Assembly: GCF_902506105.1 (NCBI RefSeq)
Contig: NZ_LR733304.1
Coordinates: 1,532,125-1,596,124, forward strand
DNA from: Aeromicrobium sp. 9AM
GTDB lineage: Bacteria; Actinomycetota; Actinomycetes; Propionibacteriales; Nocardioidaceae
Direction of reading: 5' to 3'
Length of the DNA stretch: 64,000 nucleotides
Below are positions 59,575 to 64,000 of this stretch, piece by piece. Position numbers and translations under genes: made by a program. The notes below the pieces were generated by a model that saw only the letters and a program-made list of their open reading frames with translations, was not told the origin of the DNA and searched no databases. The stretch's first letter is position 1; each line of letters starts with the position of its first letter.

Positions 59575-59828
59575 GCAGTTACGAGATCGAGACCGGACCC
59601 GACAACGAACTCCGCAGTGAAATCAAGCATGCGCTGAACCGAGCGAGCGCCGAGAATCCATCTGGCTCACCGGATCACATCCTCGCCGACTTCCTACTGG
59701 ACTCGCTGGCGGCGTTCGACAGGGCCGTGCAAGCAAGGGCGACATGGCGAGGCGAGTCGGTCGAACTTCCGGCACTGACTCGACTCCATGAAGCGCCACC
59801 ACTGGTCGACCCGGACGCCACCTCATGA
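59571..59828 (+). CDS. Hypothetical phage protein
   Basis: An 85-residue acidic helical protein; HILADFLLDSLAAFDRAVQAR with WRGESVELPAL nearby is reminiscent of short phage proteins of unknown role that occur beside zinc-ribbon genes. Overlapped by both neighbours. Confidence 0.5.
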   Translation: MSSYEIETGPDNELRSEIKHALNRASAENPSGSPDHILADFLLDSLAAFDRAVQARATWRGESVELPALTRLHEAPPLVDPDATS

Positions 59829-60064
59829 CCGCCGCGAACAGTCCCGACGCACAGGCCGACGATGGGCGCGCGGAGTCCATCGAGACGTGCGGATGGTGTG
59901 GCCGGAACCCTGCGACGGGGCTCGCATCAATCTGCGAGGTGCGTCTGTGTCACGGCGACGACGACCCTGAGCCGACCTGCTATCAGCTCCAGCAGTGGGA
60001 GATGTCCACGACCGGCTCGTTCCTGCTGCAAATCCATCCGCGAGTCGAGGGGTTCGAATCATGA
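59825..60064 (+). CDS. Cys-rich phage protein
   Basis: A 79-residue protein with CGWCGRNPATG and two further cysteines, probably a zinc ribbon. ATGA overlaps. Function unknown. Confidence 0.5.
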   Translation: MTAANSPDAQADDGRAESIETCGWCGRNPATGLASICEVRLCHGDDDPEPTCYQLQQWEMSTTGSFLLQIHPRVEGFES

Positions 60065-60378
60065 CCACGGACGATGGGCGCACGCTGGATGCTGTGGGGC
60101 GGTTGCGTGCGGCTGCGGAGATGCTTCGAAATGCGGGGAACGCTGTGGCCGATGACCCAGAACCCACGCCGGATGACCTAGACGCGATTCGGGCTCTAGG
60201 CATCGGCGCCCTGTTCATGTCGCCACCTGTCGCGCTGGCACTGGCTGACTGGCTCGATGCTGAGGCGTATCTGATTGAGGGTCAGCTCGGATATCCCGAC
60301 CTGCACACGCGCCCCAACTTCGGACGTCTCGCGCAAATGGAAGCGCTAACGAACGCAATCCTGGGCACCCGCTCATGA
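60061..60378 (+). CDS. Hypothetical phage protein, helical
   Basis: A 105-residue protein, mostly helical (AVGRLRAAAEMLRNAGNAVAD, ALADWLDAEAYLIEG). Similar small helical proteins are common in actinophage early regions. Function unknown. Confidence 0.55.
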   Translation: MTTDDGRTLDAVGRLRAAAEMLRNAGNAVADDPEPTPDDLDAIRALGIGALFMSPPVALALADWLDAEAYLIEGQLGYPDLHTRPNFGRLAQMEALTNAILGTRS

Positions 60379-60623
60379 CCCGCGACGACGGATGGGACGA
60401 CTCTGAGTTGGACGCCTTCGCACTTGGCGCTGCTGACGAGAAGGGCATGCGACGTGACGGCGACGTTGGGGAACGGGCGCGACGGGGATTGAAGGCTGCT
60501 GCAAATCACACGCGTGAAGTTCTCCGCCGTAAGCCTGAAAACGCGGGAGACGGCGATTCTGTGGCGCTCAGGGCTATTCCAGACTTCCGACTTGTTGGCC
60601 GATCGATGGAGGAGAACGCATGA
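60375..60623 (+). CDS. Small hypothetical phage protein
   Basis: An 82-residue highly charged protein (many Asp/Arg). Coupled directly to the RNA-ligase-like gene by a 4-base overlap. No family. Confidence 0.5.
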   Translation: MTRDDGWDDSELDAFALGAADEKGMRRDGDVGERARRGLKAAANHTREVLRRKPENAGDGDSVALRAIPDFRLVGRSMEENA

Positions 60624-61195
60624 AGAAGATCCCAACCCTGTTCGTCAGGGACGCAGAAGACCGCCGATACGTGACCGACGAAGTGACACCCGGTTGCGAG
60701 TGGGTGATCACTGGCGAAGGTGTGGCGACCCGCAAGTACGACGGCACGTGCATGGCAAAGCTCGAAGGTATTGGTTGGGTGGCACGCCGAGAGGTCAAAC
60801 CCGGGAAGACACCGCCTCCCGGATTCATCGAAGTTGACCGCGATGAGGCGACTGGCAAGATCGTCGGCTGGGAACCGGCTCAGCAATCGTCGTTCGTCAA
60901 GTTCTGGCGTGAGGCCATTGAGGGCAAACACGCCGACCATCCCTACGGCACCTACGAACTCTGCGGCCCGAAGATCAACGGCAACCCCGAAGGCTTCGAC
61001 AGGCACGCCCTGATCTCGCACGACCGAGCCGCGAAGGTCAACCTCTTCGAGAGCGTCAGCCCTGACCTAGGCGACATGGAATTCGTCTTCCGCACGATCC
61101 GCTCATGGGGTTGGGAGGGCATCGTCTGGCATCACCCTGACGGGCGCATGGCGAAACTCAAGGCCCGCGACTTCCCACGACCGGACCAGGCATGA
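60620..61195 (+). CDS. RNA ligase-like nucleotidyltransferase
   Basis: A 191-residue protein with the covalent nucleotidyltransferase motifs: motif I KYDGT (K39 would carry AMP), motif IIIa GTYELCGPKINGN, motif IV EGIVWH and motif V MAKLKARDF. The spacing is compact, without extra N- or C-terminal domains, similar to minimal RNA ligases (possibly the DUF5565/RLIG1-like group). It may seal RNA breaks such as tRNA cleavage by host defences; that role is inference. Confidence 0.75.
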   Translation: MKKIPTLFVRDAEDRRYVTDEVTPGCEWVITGEGVATRKYDGTCMAKLEGIGWVARREVKPGKTPPPGFIEVDRDEATGKIVGWEPAQQSSFVKFWREAIEGKHADHPYGTYELCGPKINGNPEGFDRHALISHDRAAKVNLFESVSPDLGDMEFVFRTIRSWGWEGIVWHHPDGRMAKLKARDFPRPDQA

Positions 61196-61341
61196 GAGTC
61201 CGGCTCGCCATCACGCTCACATTCGGCGACGAGCCCGCACCCGATGACGACCTGACCGTGGACCTCGTCGGCACCCACCACATCCCGCAAGCCAGCTACG
61301 ACGTTGGGTTCCGACCCGACGATGACGGACGGAGCAAGTGA
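61192..61341 (+). CDS. Small hypothetical phage protein
   Basis: A 49-residue beta-rich protein (MRVRLAITLTFGDEP...). Overlaps the previous and next genes. Function unknown. Confidence 0.5.
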   Translation: MRVRLAITLTFGDEPAPDDDLTVDLVGTHHIPQASYDVGFRPDDDGRSK

Positions 61342-61556
61342 TGAGGCCAACCACTGACGACCTCGACCAGCAGCAGCGAGTGAGGGCGCGCTACGCCTCC
61401 CGCAACGAGACGCGCTGTGTCGGGACGATCATCGCCTACTCCGAACGCCCCATGGTCTGCATCCAGACCGACGACGGCGAACACGTCTGGTGGGTCGCCG
61501 ACATCACAGACCGCCTCGACGACGAGACCGGACCAGCACCCGAGGACCAGCCATGA
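61341..61556 (+). CDS. Small hypothetical phage protein
   Basis: A 71-residue protein whose second half (IIAYSERPMVCIQTDDGEHVWWVADI) looks like a small SH3-like barrel. A GTG immediately before the ATG is an alternative start. Function unknown. Confidence 0.5.
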   Translation: MRPTTDDLDQQQRVRARYASRNETRCVGTIIAYSERPMVCIQTDDGEHVWWVADITDRLDDETGPAPEDQP

Positions 61557-61705
61557 CACCCCGCGTCACCATCGCCGACCACAGCCAACCCGTGCCACCA
61601 CTCATGCTCACCGCTGACGACGCACGGAAGCTGGGTGGGTTGCTGGTGGCTGAAGCGGAATGTTACGACCGGACGAACCGACCTGACGAGGGAGAATGCG
61701 CATGA
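61553..61705 (+). CDS. Small hypothetical phage protein
   Basis: A 50-residue protein with an Asp/Ala-rich helix (TADDARKLGGLLVAEAE) as in short phage proteins. ATGA overlaps on both sides. Confidence 0.5.
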   Translation: MTPRVTIADHSQPVPPLMLTADDARKLGGLLVAEAECYDRTNRPDEGECA

Positions 61706-62607
61706 GTCGCAATGCTGAGTGGATCGCCAAGACCAGGGTCGAGCTCGCCCGACTCCTACGCGACATCCCGAACCTGTGCCTCGAGTTGCATTGGGAAGCA
61801 AGGGCTAGGCATAGCGACCGCATTTTCCCTGGCGGTCGCCCACTCGACATGATGGCGCCGGCATCAACCCCGTCGCGCTGGGAGCAGACCTACGAGCAGC
61901 TCGAGTCTATGCGCTGGGATGAGGGTGTGGTGTGGGAAGACATCGACTATGCACCCGACCAGCGCGCCGAGGACGACCATCACCCGCTCTACGTCATGGC
62001 GTCATGGACCGAGATCATCCGTGAGGAGCGAGACCAGCCGACCGACCTCAAGCCCACTATCAGCCGGTGCGTGGACTACCTCAAGGGCAGCATCGACTGG
62101 TGCCTGCGAACGGACGAGCATGGCGACATGGAGTGGCTGGCGATCGACCAGATGCTCGAGGATCTCGAAGGGGTCAAGCGCGCGATGGAGAACGTTCTCA
62201 TCGTGGGACTCAGAGCCGAGCGAACGCGGGTCAACTGCACCCAGGAGAAGTGCGACGCCAAGCCGCGGCTGATCAAGATCTACGGGGCGCAGGCTCGATG
62301 GGATGAGTACAAGTGCCCAGGCTGCGGCGACCGCTACACACCGAGTCAGTACGAGGCGGCGAGATCCAAGAACTTCAGGACGACTGGGACCATGGAGAAG
62401 TTCATCTCTGTGGATCTGGCCAAGTCCTCGATTGATGCCGACAGGCGCACGTTCTGGTCATGGATGGACCGGCTCCAGACGCGGGCCGTGTGTGACATCA
62501 AGACCCGCCGTGTCATGGTCTGGTGGCCCGTCGTCTACAAGCTCGACCTCGACCGCCAAGACCGCGCACTGAAGGCTCGCCTTAAGAAACTCAAGCGATC
62601 AGCATGA
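61702..62607 (+). CDS. Large hypothetical phage protein with central zinc ribbon
   Basis: A 301-residue protein, the largest of the early block after the nuclease genes. The N-terminal about 190 residues are helical and Trp-rich (RWEQTYEQLESMRWDEG). A zinc ribbon follows (CTQEKCDAK...CPGCGDRY, about residues 175-215), then a winged-helix-like C-terminus (RTFWSWMDRLQTRAV). Such a layout suggests a nucleic-acid-binding regulator, possibly of late gene expression. ATG at 61696 is an alternative start. Confidence 0.55.
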   Translation: MSRNAEWIAKTRVELARLLRDIPNLCLELHWEARARHSDRIFPGGRPLDMMAPASTPSRWEQTYEQLESMRWDEGVVWEDIDYAPDQRAEDDHHPLYVMASWTEIIREERDQPTDLKPTISRCVDYLKGSIDWCLRTDEHGDMEWLAIDQMLEDLEGVKRAMENVLIVGLRAERTRVNCTQEKCDAKPRLIKIYGAQARWDEYKCPGCGDRYTPSQYEAARSKNFRTTGTMEKFISVDLAKSSIDADRRTFWSWMDRLQTRAVCDIKTRRVMVWWPVVYKLDLDRQDRALKARLKKLKRSA

Positions 62608-62615
62608 ACCTGAAT

Positions 62616-62702
62616 AGAGGTTGTGGTTCAATGGACTTGCAGACGATCCGGTTGTTTCGGCGTTCCCGCGCACAGGGCGCGGATCGAATCTCCGAGTTTC
62701 TG
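62616..62702 (+). ncRNA. tRNA-like structured sequence
   Basis: The gap between two phage genes holds a partial cloverleaf: 5' AGAGGTT can pair (with wobbles) with 3' AGTTTCT, GTTCAATGGAC resembles a D arm, and CGCGG-ATCGAAT-CTCCG a T arm with one mismatch; CCGCGC/GCGCGG forms a long variable-arm-like hairpin. The anticodon stem is poor (only three pairs), so it may be a decayed tRNA or another structured RNA. No confident anticodon. Confidence 0.3.
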
Positions 62703-62706
62703 TCAC

Positions 62707-62738
62707 CCGCCGCCCCTAGAATTACAGGGGAAAGGCGG
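62707..62738 (+). promoter_or_regulatory. Hairpin covering the ribosome site of the 62744 gene
   Basis: CCGCC-g-CCCCT, loop AGAATTAC, AGGGG-aaa-GGCGG folds into a two-part stem whose right arm includes the AAAGGCGG region just before the GTG at 62744. It may block translation or terminate the upstream transcript. Confidence 0.55.
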
Positions 62739-62743
62739 CAACC

Positions 62744-63463
62744 GTGACGAAGTTCTCCCCCGAGTTCGAGGCATATCTACAGGCCGTCGAGGCAGGCGAA
62801 GACCCAGCACCGCCCAACTTCAAAGGCCGCCCCTTCGTCCAGCCGCTACCGCCTCGGCCTGACATGTCCGAGCAGCGCCGACGCCAACGCCGCCACATGC
62901 AAGATGCAGCCACCAAGCGAGCCGAGCTCACTCTTTGCCAGATGCCGCTATGTATTCAGCCGTCCCTCATCCTCGACGGCAAAGGGTTGGGCATCTGCTT
63001 GCGCTGCTCATTCGCCGTCATCGACTACTGGGACCGCACAGCCGAAAAGATCAAAGCCGACGAGATGCGCACCGCGATCCGCGAGCGTCGCGTCCGTAAG
63101 CAACTCCATGAGCAGGTACTCGGCGAGAAGGAACGCGAGCGACGTCGGCAAGCACCTGGATGGATCTACTACATCCTCATCAACGACCGCATCAAGATCG
63201 GCTACTCCAAGGATCTCAAGAGCAGGATGCGCGACTACCCGCCAGATTCACCCATCCTCGCCATCCACCCTGGCACCAAGCAGCTCGAGTCAGAGATGCA
63301 CGCCAAGTTCGCAGGCAGCAAGGCAGCTGGCCGCGAATGGTTCCTCGACACCCCCGAACTACGGCAGCACATCAAGGATGTCATCAGTCAATTCGGTGAG
63401 CCTGACCGTGCACGCTACGAACACCGCGGCCAACACAAGCAGAGGAACCTCAAGGCGTCATAG
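62744..63463 (+). CDS. T5orf172-type (GIY-YIG superfamily) protein with N-terminal zinc-like region
   Basis: A 239-residue protein, GTG start. The C-terminal half has the T5orf172/MUG113 pattern (GWIYYILINDRIKIGYSKDL...QLESEMHAKFAGSKAAGREWFL). The N-terminal part is basic and helical with cysteines in CQMPLCIQ and LRCSF. It is the second member of this family in the prophage after 49407, with a different N-terminal domain. Separate transcription unit after a hairpin. Confidence 0.7.
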   Translation: MTKFSPEFEAYLQAVEAGEDPAPPNFKGRPFVQPLPPRPDMSEQRRRQRRHMQDAATKRAELTLCQMPLCIQPSLILDGKGLGICLRCSFAVIDYWDRTAEKIKADEMRTAIRERRVRKQLHEQVLGEKERERRRQAPGWIYYILINDRIKIGYSKDLKSRMRDYPPDSPILAIHPGTKQLESEMHAKFAGSKAAGREWFLDTPELRQHIKDVISQFGEPDRARYEHRGQHKQRNLKAS

Positions 63464-63477
63464 TTCGGAGGTGTGTC

Positions 63478-63645
63478 ATGCAGCCACCCGGATCAATGAC
63501 CGACGCCGAGATCACACACCGACTCGACACCATCGGCGCACAGTTCCACGTCGCCAGTGCTGAACGTCGGGCCGTGCTTCACACGGTGGTCGACGATCTG
63601 CTGGACGAACAGGCACGACGGCGCTCACTCGTTGACCATGGCTAA
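63478..63645 (+). CDS. Small hypothetical phage protein
   Basis: A 55-residue helical protein with a good GGAGG site. It overlaps the HNH gene by 8 bases. Function unknown. Confidence 0.55.
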   Translation: MQPPGSMTDAEITHRLDTIGAQFHVASAERRAVLHTVVDDLLDEQARRRSLVDHG

Positions 63646-63982
63646 GCATCCCTGCCTTGAGTCTGGTTGCCCTACCCTGCTCAACCCTGGTGTCACACGC
63701 TGCACACCACACGAGCGAGCACGAGACAAGGCACGAGGCACCAGCACTGAACGTGGCTATGGTGCCGACCACCAACGACTACGCGCACGATGGCAACGCA
63801 GGCTAGACGCAGGCGACACCATCCGATGCTGGCGACCCGCCTGCCTCAAGCCGATCGATCCGAGGCACTGGACGCTTGGTCACTGCGACATCGACCGCAC
63901 CATCTACCACGGGCCTGAGTGCCCACGCTGCGACTACGCGGTGGCAGGTCGGACAGGGTGCCCACACCCCTCTCACACCTGA
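63638..63982 (+). CDS. HNH endonuclease, packaging-associated type
   Basis: A 114-residue protein with N-terminal Cys pairs (CLESGCPTLL), RGYGADHQRLRARWQRRL and the HNH-like core with LGHCDID, YHGPECPRCDYAVAGRTG. Small HNH nucleases of this kind are usually encoded just upstream of the phage small terminase and help DNA packaging, so the terminase is expected beyond the right edge of the window. Confidence 0.8.
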   Translation: MAKHPCLESGCPTLLNPGVTRCTPHERARDKARGTSTERGYGADHQRLRARWQRRLDAGDTIRCWRPACLKPIDPRHWTLGHCDIDRTIYHGPECPRCDYAVAGRTGCPHPSHT

Positions 63983-64000
63983 CACCCCACCCATCGACCC

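Larger units (their letters stand above)
46526..64000. mobile_element. Prophage, left part, inserted at tRNA-Met
   Basis: From the tRNA-Met to the window end the genes change style: tyrosine integrase, opposed repressor and Cro-like genes, an excisionase-like protein, then some 40 small, tightly overlapped rightward genes with recombination, replication and RNA-ligase functions and an HNH endonuclease last. None of these looks like housekeeping. The order (lysogeny, early, replication, then HNH near packaging) is that of temperate actinophages. Terminase, structural genes and the second attachment site are not in the window, so the right end is unknown. Confidence 0.93.

Overview
High-GC actinobacterial chromosome (dense GC-rich genes, frequent GTG starts, WhiB, GAF-ANTAR, DUF3145, CdsZ-type zinc ribbon, RNase HI-phosphatase fusion). 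The gene set and the glnE/glnA2, RNase H/zinc-ribbon/Nif3 and ahpE/DUF3052/aceE arrangements resemble mycobacterial order; I would guess a Propionibacteriales member such as Aeromicrobium or Nocardioides, but no species can be named from sequence alone.

Bases 1-46440 are core chromosome. 1-1432: divergent TetR locus with paired operators, and an SRPBCC protein. 1643-7033: membrane-lipid block, with a DesT/FabR-like regulator diverging from an oxidoreductase/acyl-CoA desaturase pair, a small protein, a cyclopropane-fatty-acid synthase and a coupled WhiB protein. 7040-12083: nitrogen control (glnE, glnA2). 12147-19765: a self-regulated membrane-protein/winged-helix operon, NAD synthase, panB, a kinase-like protein, methionine aminopeptidase and an aldo/keto reductase. 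19772-26467: RNase P RNA, a manganese (yybP-ykoY) riboswitch before a GDT1-type Mn exporter, an ArsB/NhaD-like transporter, yaaA, RNase HI-phosphatase, CdsZ-like and Nif3-like proteins. 26542-30665: secreted phosphoesterase plus efeO-efeB iron uptake without efeU. 30809-46440: RecQ, HemK-like methyltransferase, small envelope proteins, an Hrp1-like CBS protein, tRNA-Val, ahpE, DUF3052, aceE, a PAP2-type membrane enzyme, a hydrolase, a membrane-anchored acyl-carrier-like protein, DUF3145, GNAT, GAF-ANTAR, HAD and VOC proteins.

From 46526 to the end of the window lies an incomplete prophage. It starts at a tRNA-Met gene with a tyrosine integrase, then a ribbon-helix-helix protein, a leftward repressor, a Cro-like protein and an excisionase-like protein. 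After these comes a rightward early-gene train in which most neighbours overlap by exactly four bases (ATGA/GTGA). The train holds two T5orf172-type proteins, a RecE-like PD-(D/E)XK exonuclease with a Sak4-like ATPase, a RyR-like domain protein, many Cys-rich mini-proteins, a replication-initiator-like protein followed by iteron repeats (probable origin), and an RNA-ligase-like protein. The window ends with an HNH endonuclease; terminase and structural genes are presumably beyond the right edge.
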